64,000 nt of DNA from Bog-473 sp963755495 (GCA_963755495.1 CAVWJS010000010.1:1-64000); one strand, 5' to 3'. Positions 26,965-36,806 are shown, counted from the first letter of the stretch. Notes: generated by a model from the letters alone, not told the origin. Made by a program: numbers and translations.

Positions 26965-27453
26965 TCAGATCACGATTTCAATGTGGCGATGCACAATCCG
27001 GCCACGTGCCAGGTGCAGACGGCCGAACGTCCGATGCGGCTGCGAGCGGCGCTGCGTGGCCGAGCCCGGATTGAAGAGAATCTGCCCTTCACTGCCAAGT
27101 TCGTCGAACGGCACATGGCTATGCCCGAAGATGACGAGGTCGGCATCTGGAAACCGGCGATGGAGTCGAACGGGACGACCCTTGGTCGGCCCGCTGTCGT
27201 GTACAAGAGCCAAACGGACCCCTTCTAACTCGAAAAAGAGGGTCTCGGGGAGGATTCCGGCCAATTCATGGTCATTGTTGCCGAGCACGGCGTAGGTCTT
27301 CGTCATCATCTGAAGCTCTTCGAGCGCCTGTCGTGAGGTGACGTCCCCGACGTGGACGACGACGTCTGCATTTGCCACGGCCTCGAGAACCTGAACGCCG
27401 ATGGCGCTGAAGCCTCGAGTGAGGTGGCTGTCTGCGAGAACGACGACTTCCAT
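26965..27453 (-). CDS. YfcE/MJ0936-type metallophosphoesterase
   Basis: The 162-residue protein from ATG 27453 (the ATG at 27465 is also possible) has the two-metal phosphoesterase motifs in order: ADSHL, HVGDV, LGNNDHE, and FGHSHVP near the C-terminus. It would hydrolyse phosphodiesters; small single-domain members act on cyclic nucleotides or model substrates in vitro. The physiological substrate is unknown. Convergent with the tyrosine phosphatase gene. Confidence 0.9.
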   Translation of the reverse strand: MEVVVLADSHLTRGFSAIGVQVLEAVANADVVVHVGDVTSRQALEELQMMTKTYAVLGNNDHELAGILPETLFFELEGVRLALVHDSGPTKGRPVRLHRRFPDADLVIFGHSHVPFDELGSEGQILFNPGSATQRRSQPHRTFGRLHLARGRIVHRHIEIVI

Positions 27454-27704
27454 CTCTCGCAGCATGTCGACTATGGCCCACGCCGTCAACCTTGCCTCCA
27501 GGCGGTAGGCGATCGCCACGCGTCACCCACTCGTCAACGACGGCTCACCTACTTGTCGAGTCTGTAGAAGAGACCGCCGCCGGAGGGACTCTTCACTGAC
27601 GCGGAGAGGTATCGTGCGGTGATCATGAACGACGAGTTTCTTGTCGACCCGGGGTCTTCTCGCCGGAACCGTGAGCGGTCACGTCATGGGGAGGTAATCG
27701 CGAC

Positions 27705-28178
27705 ATGATCCGTGCCATAGCGGCCGTGGACGACAAACTTGGTATCTCGACTGATACCGGAATACCGTGGAATGTTCCGGCAGATGTAGAGCATTTTCGG
27801 GAGCTGACAATGTCATCCAACGTGTTGATGGGCTATGGCACGTATGTGGAGTTCATCAATCCCATGCCGGGACGCACCAACTATGTCGCCACTCGGCGAA
27901 CGGCCCCGTTGAGAGATGGATTTGTGGTGGTCAGTGATCTGACTATGTTTCTTGCTGGCGAAATTGAAGGCGACCTATGGATTATCGGTGGAGCCTCGCT
28001 CTATGCGGCGACGCTCGAGTCCGTGCAGGAGATCGCGCTGACGCGTGTCGCCGGCGACTACGGCTGTACCAAGTTCTTTCCTGCCTTTGAAACGCTCTTT
28101 CGACTCACCGCTGAAGAAGTCCCCCCTGTGGTCCAGGGAACCGCGGCCATTCGATTTCAAACCTGGCAGAGAAACTGA
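27705..28178 (+). CDS. Dihydrofolate reductase-like protein
   Basis: The 157-residue protein begins MIRAIAAVDDKLGI and has the folate-binding block IPWNVPADVEHFRELT with the catalytic-type Asp in PAD. The cofactor motifs are WIIGGASLYAA and a diverged LMGYGTY in place of the usual MGRxT, so the conserved Arg of the NADPH phosphate pocket is a Tyr. GGGGAGG precedes the ATG. It should reduce dihydrofolate or a related pterin, but the divergence leaves activity open. No thyA gene is beside it. Confidence 0.8.
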   Translation: MIRAIAAVDDKLGISTDTGIPWNVPADVEHFRELTMSSNVLMGYGTYVEFINPMPGRTNYVATRRTAPLRDGFVVVSDLTMFLAGEIEGDLWIIGGASLYAATLESVQEIALTRVAGDYGCTKFFPAFETLFRLTAEEVPPVVQGTAAIRFQTWQRN

Positions 28179-28276
28179 GGGGCGGAGCGAACTGCAGGGC
28201 TTTTCGGCCTCCGATTACTTTTGTCACCTGGCTCCGTCCATCTTGCACGTATCCACAATCGAAGGAGAGATGAGCC

Positions 28277-28708
28277 GTGGCTCGAGTCAGCACCTATCTG
28301 AATTTCATGGGAAACACCGAAGAGGCGTTCGAATTCTACCGGTCAGTGTTCGGCACCGAGTACTCCGCACCGCTGCAACGGCTGGGTGATGTCCCGTCCG
28401 ATCCAAACGGGCCGTCCCTTACGGAGGCCGAGAAGCAGATGGTTATGCATATCGAATTGCCAATACTCGGTGGGCACGTGATCATGGCCACGGACATGGT
28501 GCAGTCGATGGGCCACGAGCTTCGAGTTGGCAATAACGTCACGATCAATCTCGAACCAGACACTCGTGAAGAGACGCAACGCCTCTACGATGCGCTTTCC
28601 GAGGGTTCCACCGATTGCGCACCGTTGGCGGACATGTTCTGGGGTGCGACATGGGGCACCTGCCTCGATCGCTTCGGCGTGCGCTGGATGTTCAACTTTG
28701 CGCACTAG
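28277..28708 (+). CDS. VOC-family protein (PhnB/glyoxalase-like)
   Basis: The 143-residue protein starts at GTG 28277 after AAGGAG. It has the two beta-alpha-beta-beta-beta modules of the VOC fold: ARVSTYLNFMGNTEEAFEFY, then PILGGHVIMATDM, and FWGATWGTCLDRFGVRWMFN. The last block is typical of the PhnB/3-demethylubiquinone-methyltransferase-like subgroup, whose biochemical role is mostly undefined. Soluble, probably dimeric. Confidence 0.88.
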   Translation: MARVSTYLNFMGNTEEAFEFYRSVFGTEYSAPLQRLGDVPSDPNGPSLTEAEKQMVMHIELPILGGHVIMATDMVQSMGHELRVGNNVTINLEPDTREETQRLYDALSEGSTDCAPLADMFWGATWGTCLDRFGVRWMFNFAH

Positions 28709-29114
28709 GCCGGCACGGTTTCCGATGAGCCGCGCGCGACACGGCCCTGGTCCGCGCTGGTCGCCGACGGAGCCATCGAGGGACCTTCTGGACAGGGGCC
28801 AGCGTCCTCTAGGGCGATGTCGGCCGCTTGCCGTCCGTGAGTATCCCGGGTGCGAAGATCCGCCGTAATCGAGCAACCCATCTAAGCGGTGTCGTTACTT
28901 TGGAGCGGCAACCGTGGATCTCTCCGTTCCGGACGTTCTCAGGTGGCTTCACCGAACCGGTCCTTCAGCTCCAGTGGTTGCTCGCCGTTACCCGTTTCCT
29001 GTCTCAGTTTTGACCGACCCTGACTACCATGGAGGGAACAATTGTGGGCAGCTGTGTTGAGGCATCCATGGGGGTAATTCACTGTGGCCGTCGCAGATAC
29101 GGGAGTAGGCACCC
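28709..29114. other. Intergenic region, no supported gene
   Basis: About 400 bases between the VOC gene and the DMT transporter gene. ORFs on both strands are short and motif-free. The transporter promoter should be at the right end. Confidence 0.5.
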
Positions 29115-30099
29115 ATGACACTTAGGGTCATCGTGCTGGCACATATCGCGAGCGGCTTTACCGCGACGGCGTCGGTGGCGCAGCGCCGAGCGGCCGCGCC
29201 TGCGCCTGAGAAACTGAGCCTCAGTTGGCGCCTTTTAGGTTACCTTCTTCGGCGCCCGATCTGGTTCTTGGGGATCCTGAGCATGATCCTCGGCTTTATC
29301 TTTCAAGTAGAGGCCCTCCGCGTGGGAAGCCTGAGCCTGGTCCAGCCGTTGATCGCCACCGAGCTCGTGATGGTCTTCGGTGTCATTGCCCTTCAGGATC
29401 GCCAGCGGGTGCACGGGCGTGACTGGCTCTCCGCCTTTGGCATGGTGATCGGTCTCGGCGGGTTCTTGGCCTTGGCCCGTCCCTGCGGGGGACACACCCA
29501 CTCGTCCGCTTCCATGTGGCTCCTGGCCGGCTTGTCCACATTCGCCGTGGCGGGCCTCCTCACCGCACTGGCCTACGTCCCCGGCAGAGGGGGTCAACGG
29601 CCCAGCGCCGGCCGAAAGGCGGCGTTCCTCGGGGTTGCGGCCGCCACCGGATTTGGCTTCGTCGCTGCGGTGACCAAGGAGCTCAGCGCCCACCTGGGAC
29701 AGGGTCCTCCAGGCGTCTTCTTGAACTGGTCCCCCTACGTGCTTCTTCTCTCCGGGGCTGGTGCCATGTTACTGGCCTCAAATGCCTTTCAGGCGGGATC
29801 CCTGGCGGCCTCCCAGCCGGGATTGACGATCGTTGATCCAATTGTGGCGAGCATGCTCGGGGTTGTGCTCTTTGGCGAGCGGCTCAATCATCATCCCGTC
29901 GCGCTGGCAGGGGGAGCTCGTCGCTGTCGCCATATTGATCGTCAGTGTGGTCGTCTTGAGCCGGAGCCCTCTTGTCCCAGAGTGGGGCAGCGCCACCACC
30001 ACCGGTGGCGGGATGCCCGACCGCGAGAAGGGAACAACAACGCCGATGTCCTCAGCTCCAGGAGGTGCCTTCTTGTTCAAGGACGACGTCCGGATCTGA
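29115..30099 (+). pseudogene. DMT-superfamily (EamA-like) transporter, frameshifted near its end
   Basis: The protein starts at ATG 29115 and has about nine membrane helices with two EamA-like halves (LVQPLIATELVMVFGVIALQ; LTIVDPIVASMLGVVLFGER). At the run of five Gs at 29910-29914 the frame changes and would run into a charged tail to 30182. Removing one G gives ALAGELVAVAILIVSVVVLS, a normal last helix, and a stop at 30099 after a short polar tail. The corrected length is about 328 residues. Likely exporter of a small metabolite; substrate unknown. Confidence 0.78.
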
Positions 30100-30202
30100 A
30101 TGACGGTCGGACGGAGGTCGTCGATGGCGGAGAGCCGAGTCTCAAACGAGCACATGACCGGTCGTCCAGGGCTTCGGGGTAACTTCACTTCACTATGCGC
30201 GA

Positions 30203-32572
30203 GTGTCCTTGGCCGCGGGTGGAGCCGATAGCGAGGCTCTGGTGACCGAGGCGGTACGGCACACGGGTGGGCGACGGACGGCGCTGGCGGTCGTGCCGGA
30301 ATGGATCAAGCGCAAGGATCCCGGCCTTCTCGCCGTCAAGCGATCGGTCCGGGCTGCAATCACGATTCCAACAGTGTTTGGTCTCACCCACCTGCTCTTC
30401 AACAACCCGCAAGTCAGCCTCTTCGGAGCATTCGGGTCATTTGCCCTCCTCCTCTTGGTGGATTTCCCGGGTCGCTTCCGGACTCGCCTCATTTCCTATG
30501 TCGTGCTCTGGCTCGCCGGATCTGGCCTGATAAGTCTGGGCACCGCTCTTTCGACGGTGAAATGGGCAGCCGTCGTAGTTATGGCCGTGGTGGGGTTTGT
30601 CGTGCTCTTCGCAGGTATCGTTTCGCCACAAGCCGCCGCTGCTTCAACGGCGACCCTGCTCCTGTTCGTGTTGCCGGTGGCGGTGGTGCAACCGGCGGCT
30701 GGCATAGGCCCGCGGCTGATCGGCTGGTCGTTCGCCGGCGCCATCGGCATCGTTGCCTGCATGTTCCTCTGGCCAACTCGTTGGCATGACGAACTGCGCC
30801 GCCGATTGTCAGCGACGGTGAGCGCCATAGCTGGATTGGCGGGGGCAGGTGCCGACGGGGGTCCCGACAGTGAAGCTCAATTATCCATGCAGGCGGAGCT
30901 TTCGCAGTTGAGGAGTCGCTTCGCGAGCACGCCGTATCCACCCACCGCCACGGCCGGAAGCACGGTCGCCCTGGCCAAGCTCGTGGGTCGCGTGGAGTGG
31001 GCCGCCGGCAACGCGACGATCCTCGCGGGGACGGTGGCGTGGCAGATGCAACACCTGCGGCAAATGGTCGAATGCATCGCCGAGACGCTTCGCCGCAGTG
31101 CCGAGCTTATCTGCGACAATCAGGCGTACCCCGTGGAGGACCCCGAGCATGTGCGTGCACTCCAGCGGAGCATGCGTGAACTCGAGGAGCTCATGGGAAA
31201 TGAGCTCTCCTTCGAGGTTTCCACACTGATCGACCCCGGCACCGATGGTGATCAAGTGGCGATCCGGGGGGGTGGAGGACTCGCTGATGCTCCGGGACAA
31301 GGGATCGCCTCTTCGCTCGATCCGAGTTTCTCTGCCCGCGCCTTGGGTACCGCCGTCCTGATGTTGGCCGACACCACCGTTGAGGCCTCAGGGGTGCGCA
31401 CGGAGATAGACAGCCGACGGAGGTGGAGCCTCGGAAGCGAGACGGAGTCCCCCCAGGTCTGGCATCGGACCCTCTCACACCTTTCCTTCCGCTCGGTTTG
31501 GTTCCGCAATGCCGTACGCGGCGCCGCCGGTCTGGCGTTGGCGGTGGCCGTTGTCGAGATCACCGACGTCGAGCACGGATTTTGGGTGGTGCTCGGCACA
31601 CTGTCAGTGTTGCGATCCAACGCGCTCGGAACGGGCGCCACTGCGGTGCGCGCCGTCGGAGGGACGACTGTGGGATTCATCGTGGGCGCCGCCATCACGG
31701 TAGGAGTGGGGGGTCACCCTTCCCTGCTGTGGGTGCTGTTGCCCTTCGCTGTTCTGGTGTCGGGCGTCGCCCCTTCCATGATCTCCTTTGCCGCCGGGCA
31801 GGCCGGGTTCACCCTGGTGGTGATCATCCTCTTCAACATCATTGCGCCGAGCGGCTGGAGGGTTGGCCTTACGAGGATCGAGGACGTCGCAATCGGGTGC
31901 GGCGTCAGCATCGTCGTCGGGCTGTTGTTTTGGCCACGCGGTGCAATGGCGGCGCTGGGGCGAGCGCTCTCCGACGCGTTCGTCATGAGCTCGGGCTACC
32001 TTGCTGACGCGGTAGTTCGCTTGACAACGCCGAATGGCAACGCCGATATGGATACTGGCGAGCGAGCGTCCCACGCCGCCTATGGGAGGCTCGACGATAC
32101 TTTTCGCCAGTTCTTGACCGAGCGCGGGGCGAAGGTCGTGCCGGTCGACGTCGTTGCCAATCTCTTCACTGGATCGAACCGCATCCGGTTGGCTGCCTAC
32201 ACGCTGTCGACTCTGCCAATCGTGCCTCTCGAGCCAGGATTTTCCGCACTGGAGTCCGTAGAAGTTGCGGGAGCGGTGCTCCGGGACTCCTACGCGGCGA
32301 GCCATCGTTGGTATGAGGAGTTCGGCGAGGTACTGAGTGGGCAGCGGGGCTCTATGGACCAGGCGCCCCACCAGGACGAGACTTTGCACCGCGCATTGCG
32401 CACGGCTTTCGAGGAAGCACGCGTTGGCCGCCGGGACGACCAACTGCGCTCCATGTTGCAAATGCTTTGGGCCGACGAAATCCTCGAAACGCAGCGCCAG
32501 GTGCAAGCCGACCTGGCCGGGTCGGTCGAACTCTTCACCCGAGGCCGAAGATTCGCGCTGACAGGGAAGTAG
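30203..32572 (+). CDS. FUSC-family membrane protein (aromatic acid/fusaric acid exporter-like)
   Basis: The 789-residue protein from GTG 30203 has the duplicated FUSC layout: six N-terminal helices (residues about 50-195), a long cytoplasmic helical region, a second set of helices (about 440-570, with GFWVVLGTLSVLRSNALGTG as the family hallmark) and a second cytoplasmic tail. It resembles YccC/YhcP and AaeB-type proteins. It would export aromatic or other organic acids; the substrate is unknown. It reads in the same direction as the GNAT gene four bases downstream. Confidence 0.88.
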   Translation: MSLAAGGADSEALVTEAVRHTGGRRTALAVVPEWIKRKDPGLLAVKRSVRAAITIPTVFGLTHLLFNNPQVSLFGAFGSFALLLLVDFPGRFRTRLISYVVLWLAGSGLISLGTALSTVKWAAVVVMAVVGFVVLFAGIVSPQAAAASTATLLLFVLPVAVVQPAAGIGPRLIGWSFAGAIGIVACMFLWPTRWHDELRRRLSATVSAIAGLAGAGADGGPDSEAQLSMQAELSQLRSRFASTPYPPTATAGSTVALAKLVGRVEWAAGNATILAGTVAWQMQHLRQMVECIAETLRRSAELICDNQAYPVEDPEHVRALQRSMRELEELMGNELSFEVSTLIDPGTDGDQVAIRGGGGLADAPGQGIASSLDPSFSARALGTAVLMLADTTVEASGVRTEIDSRRRWSLGSETESPQVWHRTLSHLSFRSVWFRNAVRGAAGLALAVAVVEITDVEHGFWVVLGTLSVLRSNALGTGATAVRAVGGTTVGFIVGAAITVGVGGHPSLLWVLLPFAVLVSGVAPSMISFAAGQAGFTLVVIILFNIIAPSGWRVGLTRIEDVAIGCGVSIVVGLLFWPRGAMAALGRALSDAFVMSSGYLADAVVRLTTPNGNADMDTGERASHAAYGRLDDTFRQFLTERGAKVVPVDVVANLFTGSNRIRLAAYTLSTLPIVPLEPGFSALESVEVAGAVLRDSYAASHRWYEEFGEVLSGQRGSMDQAPHQDETLHRALRTAFEEARVGRRDDQLRSMLQMLWADEILETQRQVQADLAGSVELFTRGRRFALTGK

Positions 32573-32576
32573 CGGC

Positions 32577-33059
32577 GTGGCGGACGAATTCAGAGCAGCC
32601 GTGCAAGGAGATTATGACGAGCTCTTCACGGCCTATGCACAAATTGTCGACGCAGGTGACGGGTTCCCTCATGCGTCACCTCTTTCTCGCGACGCCTTCG
32701 ACGATTATTGGATAGCCCACACTTCGGCTGTGTGGATCATCCGATCCGAGGGAGAATTGGTCGGCGCCTATTACGTCAAACCCAATTTCGTCGGAAGGGC
32801 AGCGCATATCTCGAATGCGGGCTACTTCGTCCTCGAGCCGCATCGGGGGAGGGGTTTGGGACGCATCCTGGTAGAGCATTCACTCCACCAGGCGCGACGA
32901 CTCGGATTCGACGCCATGCAATTCAACCTGGTCTTCGCATCCAATCCAGCGCGACGCATGTATCGCAAGCTTGGCTTCGTTGAACTGGGGCGGGTTCCAG
33001 CCGCCGTCGATGGGGAAGACGCCGTGATTTATTGGCGCAGCCTTGAGGAGGACATATGA
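32577..33059 (+). CDS. GNAT-family N-acetyltransferase
   Basis: From GTG 32577 (160 residues). The acetyl-CoA loop is in YFVLEPHRGRGLGRILVEHS and the C-terminal motif is NPARRMYRKLGFVELGRVP. It has the normal length and complete fold of a stand-alone acetyltransferase. It starts four bases after the FUSC gene and overlaps the enoyl-CoA hydratase start by four bases (ATGA), so the three are probably one operon. Substrate unknown. Confidence 0.88.
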   Translation: MADEFRAAVQGDYDELFTAYAQIVDAGDGFPHASPLSRDAFDDYWIAHTSAVWIIRSEGELVGAYYVKPNFVGRAAHISNAGYFVLEPHRGRGLGRILVEHSLHQARRLGFDAMQFNLVFASNPARRMYRKLGFVELGRVPAAVDGEDAVIYWRSLEEDI

Positions 33060-33808
33060 ATGATGTTTCTATCGGGGCCATTGACGAACACATCGCTGAG
33101 GTGTGCCTGCACCGTCCGCCCAACAACTTCTTCGACACGGCGCTTCTCGTGGCGCTGGCTGAGGCCTATGAAGAGCTGGCGGGATCGCAATGCCGAGTCA
33201 TCGTTCTGCATTCAGAGGGCAAACACTTCTCCGCGGGACTTGACTTCGTCTCGAACAGGGAGCAGGACATCGCTGACCTCTACCGCAATGCACTGCGCCT
33301 CTTCGCCGCACCGCTTCCGGTCGTGGCCGCTATCCGCGGCGCCGCCATAGGCGGTGGGCTCGGGCTGGCGCTGAGTGCTGATTTCCGTATAGCAACGCCT
33401 GAGAGCCGTTTCGCTGCGAATTTCTCGCGCTTAGGTTTTCACCATGGGTTCGGGCTCACTGTGACACTGTCTCGCATAGTCGGCGAACAGCACGCGGCCG
33501 AGCTCCTCTATTCTGGGCGGCGCGTGGGCGGGGCCGAAGCGCACGCACTTGGCCTGTGTGATGGGCTGGTCGAAGATGAGAGGGACCTGCTTCCTGCCGC
33601 CACTGTCTTCGCCGCAACGATCGCGCGCTCGGGTCCATTGGCGGTGCGGTCCATCCGGGCCACCCTGCGACGAGGCCTGATCGACCAACTCCGCCTGGCC
33701 ATGGATCACGAATGCGAAGTGCAGGAGAGCCTGCGCCGCACGTCAGATTTCGCCGAGGGGATCGCCGCCGCGGCCGAACGCCGGGAGCCTCGCTTCACCG
33801 GTAGCTGA
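33056..33808 (+). CDS. Enoyl-CoA hydratase/isomerase family protein
   Basis: The 250-residue crotonase-fold protein has the first oxyanion-hole segment KHFSAGLDF, the second GAAIGGGLGLALSADFRIA, and FSRLGFHHGFG in the region where hydratases carry catalytic residues. The first catalytic Glu of classical hydratases is not at the usual place (FAANFSRLG). It may act as an isomerase or on another acyl-CoA. The last gene of the FUSC-GNAT-ECH operon. Confidence 0.87.
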   Translation: MNDVSIGAIDEHIAEVCLHRPPNNFFDTALLVALAEAYEELAGSQCRVIVLHSEGKHFSAGLDFVSNREQDIADLYRNALRLFAAPLPVVAAIRGAAIGGGLGLALSADFRIATPESRFAANFSRLGFHHGFGLTVTLSRIVGEQHAAELLYSGRRVGGAEAHALGLCDGLVEDERDLLPAATVFAATIARSGPLAVRSIRATLRRGLIDQLRLAMDHECEVQESLRRTSDFAEGIAAAAERREPRFTGS

Positions 33809-33825
33809 GCGTCCGCCCGCCCTGA

Positions 33826-34311
33826 GCGCCCCCGCGAACCATTGGAGCCACCGCTGCGTCTACCTTGCAACCTCAGTACTCCTACCCGAAAGGCCTTCCC
33901 ACGGTGATCGCCTACCAGGTGGTCAATGCGATTGCCGCGACATTCCGCGACGTAACCCGGTCAGGCGCTGTCATCGACGCGGTGGTGGGTGCCGCGGGGA
34001 ATGCGGCACAGATCCAGTCCCTCTCATTTTCGACACGTGATGTGAGTGCGGTGGAAGCACGGGCTCGTGCACGCGCCACGGAGCAGGCCGTTGGACATGC
34101 CCGGGCATTGGCCCGAGCGGCAGGAAGATCCCTTGGTCCGGTGTGTTCCCTGACCGATCAGTCGCCCGTATCCGCGTCCCAGGGACTTACGTTTGCCTCG
34201 GACGCTGGTGCACCTGCGGTGCCCATTGAATCGGGTTCACAATCGCAATCGGCACAGGTCGCCCTGGTATTCGCGCTCTTGGCGCCTCGCAGCCGTCAAG
34301 AGCCAGCGTGA
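33826..34311 (+). pseudogene. SIMPL-domain (DUF541) protein, 5'-truncated
   Basis: The frame is open from 33826, with a possible TTG start at 33865. It covers only the second half of the SIMPL/DUF541 domain: QPQYSYPKGLPTVIAYQVVN, SLSFSTRDVSAVEARARA and GRSLGPVCSLTD. The N-terminal signal peptide and first half, about 100 residues, are missing. It lies directly behind the enoyl-CoA hydratase stop, so the upstream part was probably deleted. Full members are periplasmic or secreted; this one would not be exported. Confidence 0.7.
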
Positions 34312-34322
34312 CCATGCCGGGC

Positions 34323-35810
34323 TCAGACAACAGACGCCAGCAGTGCCGGATCTTCGTTGACGGCGACCTTGGGCGGCCTGATGAGGGCGAAAGCCGTCAC
34401 TGCGGCGAGCGCCAGCATGATCGCGCTGAAGGTGAACGCCGTCGTGTAACCGTGAATTGCTCCGGCCACCTTGGCACTGGCGGAGTTGCCGTGGATCACC
34501 AGGTACGAAGCTGTCGCTCCGGTTGCGATCGTATTGATGAGCGCGGCTCCGAGCGAGCCCCCCGTTTGCTGGGTGGTGTTGACCAGCGCGCTCGCCACCC
34601 CGGCGTCGGCTACTTCCACACCGAGCAAGGACGTGCTGCTCATCGCGACAAAGGAAAGCCCCATGCCCACGCTGATGATGACGATCGCGGGCAGCACCAG
34701 GCCGACGTACGTGGAGTGGACGCCGAGAAGGGTGAATATTCCGAGGCCGATCGCACTCAGGCACAGCCCCGTCATGATCACGAAGCGGGGACCGAACCGC
34801 GGCAGCAGTCTGCTCGCCGATGTCGCACCGGTGATCACGCCCAGTGAGAACGGCACGAAGGCCAGGCCACTTTTCATGGCGGAATAGTGCAAAGTGCCCT
34901 GGAAGTAGTAGGTCAAGGAAAGGAACGTCCCCAGCATCGCTACTCCTACCAGGAGCGACGCCAGGAAGGAACCTCCCCGGTTCCGCTCGAGAATGATGCG
35001 CAGCGGCAGGAGAGGGTGGGCGGCCCGGCGCTCGACCAGCACGAAGAGGGTGAGCAGCACCGCGGTGATCCCGAAGAGCGCCAGCGTCGCTGTGGAGGCC
35101 CAGCCATCCTGTCCGGCTTCGGTAAAGGCGTAGACCAGTGCCAGCAGGCCCCCGGTCACTGTGATGGCACCCGGAATGTCGTAGCCATGACGAACGGGAC
35201 TCTTGCTCTCAGTCAGGAAGCCGATGGCGAACACGAAAGTGATAATGGCGAGCGGAACATTGATCAGCAGCGTCCAGCGCCACGAGGCATATTGCGTCAG
35301 GACGCCGCCCAGGATGAGGCCGATAGCAGCGCCGCCACCGCCGATGGCGCCGTAGACGCCAAAAGCCCGAGCTCGTTCCTCGGGCGCAGTGAAGGCCACG
35401 GTCAGAAGCGAGAGGGCGGACGGTGCGAGAACTGCTGCGAATGCACCCTGCAATGCCCGGGCGCTGAAGAGCATGGCCGCGTTCTGTGCCATACCGCCCA
35501 ACGCGGAGGCCGCCGCGAAGCCGATCAGGCTGATGAGGAACATCCGCTTGCGGCCTACGTAGTCGGCGATGCGCCCGCCCAGGAGGAGGAGACCGGCGAA
35601 AGCCAGGGTATATGCGGTTAACGTCCACTGGCGGTTGGCGTTCGAAATGTGGAGCGAGCGTTGCGCTGAGGGCAACGCGATGATGACGACGGCGGCGTCG
35701 AGGACGACCATCAGCTGCGCCACGGCGATCACGGCCAAAGCTCGGAATCGCTTCGGATCAAGGGGTGGCAGCTCCTCGTCGAGGTGTGCGTGTTCCAGGG
35801 TGGCGGACAT
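34323..35810 (-). CDS. MFS drug efflux transporter, DHA2 (14-helix) family
   Basis: Start ATG 35810, with AGGAG six bases upstream (495 residues). It has fourteen predicted helices, motif A GGRIADYVGRKRMF, the DHA2 motif C region GGGGAAIGLILGGVLTQY and the D1 motif VVLDAAVVIIALP. It should exchange drugs or metabolites for protons in the inner membrane. Divergently transcribed from a TetR gene 172 bases away, with a candidate operator between. Substrate unknown. Confidence 0.92.
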   Translation of the reverse strand: MSATLEHAHLDEELPPLDPKRFRALAVIAVAQLMVVLDAAVVIIALPSAQRSLHISNANRQWTLTAYTLAFAGLLLLGGRIADYVGRKRMFLISLIGFAAASALGGMAQNAAMLFSARALQGAFAAVLAPSALSLLTVAFTAPEERARAFGVYGAIGGGGAAIGLILGGVLTQYASWRWTLLINVPLAIITFVFAIGFLTESKSPVRHGYDIPGAITVTGGLLALVYAFTEAGQDGWASTATLALFGITAVLLTLFVLVERRAAHPLLPLRIILERNRGGSFLASLLVGVAMLGTFLSLTYYFQGTLHYSAMKSGLAFVPFSLGVITGATSASRLLPRFGPRFVIMTGLCLSAIGLGIFTLLGVHSTYVGLVLPAIVIISVGMGLSFVAMSSTSLLGVEVADAGVASALVNTTQQTGGSLGAALINTIATGATASYLVIHGNSASAKVAGAIHGYTTAFTFSAIMLALAAVTAFALIRPPKVAVNEDPALLASVV

Positions 35811-35935
35811 ACGTGTCTCCTGCTGTTGTGGTCGGCGAACCGCTCCTCGACACCGATCTGGGCCACCGGGCATTGGGCCCTGGCTTTGCTCGCCCAGTTA
35901 GCGTACAATCGGAGTGCTCGTTCCATTTAGAGTAT

Positions 35936-35953
35936 ACGGAACATAGGCTCCGT
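35936..35953. promoter_or_regulatory. Candidate TetR operator, inverted repeat
   Basis: ACGGA (35936-35940) and TCCGT (35949-35953) form a perfect inverted repeat with an 8-bp spacer in the MFS/TetR divergent region, 30 bases before the TetR start. Size and location suit a TetR dimer site controlling both genes. Confidence 0.6.
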
Positions 35954-35982
35954 TTGTCAACATCGGGGGGAGAGGGATTTCC

Positions 35983-36669
35983 GTGGGTGTGAAGTCGGCC
36001 ATTGATGCCACGCATGAAAGCAATCTCTCCGAGGAAGGGTCGCGTCCACTCCGAGCGGATGCCCTGCGCAATCGGGCGCGCTTGCTTGAGGCCGCTGAGT
36101 CCGTCTTCGCGGCCGAAGGAATCTCCGTCCCTGTGGATCTTATTGCCGAGAGGGCAGGGGTCGGGGTGGGCACCCTCTATCGGCACTTCCCGACCAAAGA
36201 GAAGCTATTCGAAGCGATCCTCATCGCACGTCTCGTCGATATCGCGGCGGATGCTCGGGCCCGCATCGACGCCGAAGATCCAGGTGCAGCGTTCTTTGCC
36301 TTTCTCCGGCACCTCGTCGAGGAGAGCGCGTCGAAGCGAGACCTGATTCAAGCCTTGCTCGGTGCAGGCGTCGAAATCGAACTTGCAGCTGGCCCGGCGA
36401 AGCGGGACCTTGAGGCAGCGGTGAGTGAACTCCTAGAAGTGGCGCAGAAAGCGGGAGCAGTTCGGGCTGACGTCACACCTGCCGTCGTGATCTCGCTGAT
36501 TGGAGCGACCTGCATCGCCTGTGAGCAGGCTCCAGTGACCGCCCTACCTGGCGATCTCTTGAGCATTGTCTGTGATGGTCTTCGGCCCCGTACTCCAATT
36601 GGCGACGAAAAGACCGCTCTGACTGAGGCGGCAAATGACCGGCTGGATCTGGGTCGCCCGTCTCGGTGA
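35983..36669 (+). CDS. TetR-family transcriptional repressor
   Basis: The 228-residue protein starts at GTG 35983 after AGAGGG. The N-terminal HTH reads ALRNRARLLEAAESVFAAEG and DLIAERAGVGVGTLYRHFPT with KEKLFEAIL, the standard TetR signature; the C-terminal part is helical and ligand-binding. It probably represses itself and the divergent MFS transporter gene through the palindrome at 35936-35953, and is released by a transporter substrate. The inducer is unknown. Confidence 0.92.
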   Translation: MGVKSAIDATHESNLSEEGSRPLRADALRNRARLLEAAESVFAAEGISVPVDLIAERAGVGVGTLYRHFPTKEKLFEAILIARLVDIAADARARIDAEDPGAAFFAFLRHLVEESASKRDLIQALLGAGVEIELAAGPAKRDLEAAVSELLEVAQKAGAVRADVTPAVVISLIGATCIACEQAPVTALPGDLLSIVCDGLRPRTPIGDEKTALTEAANDRLDLGRPSR

Positions 36670-36806
36670 GGTGCACGTGAAAGCAGGGCTATCCGGCGCC
36701 ATGGGAATTTTCGTGGCTGAGGTTGCTGCACGATCCATCGAAACTTGGCGTCACCCTCGGTCTCCTGCAAGTCTATGGTCATGGCGTACCCCGAGAGACC
36801 GGTGCG

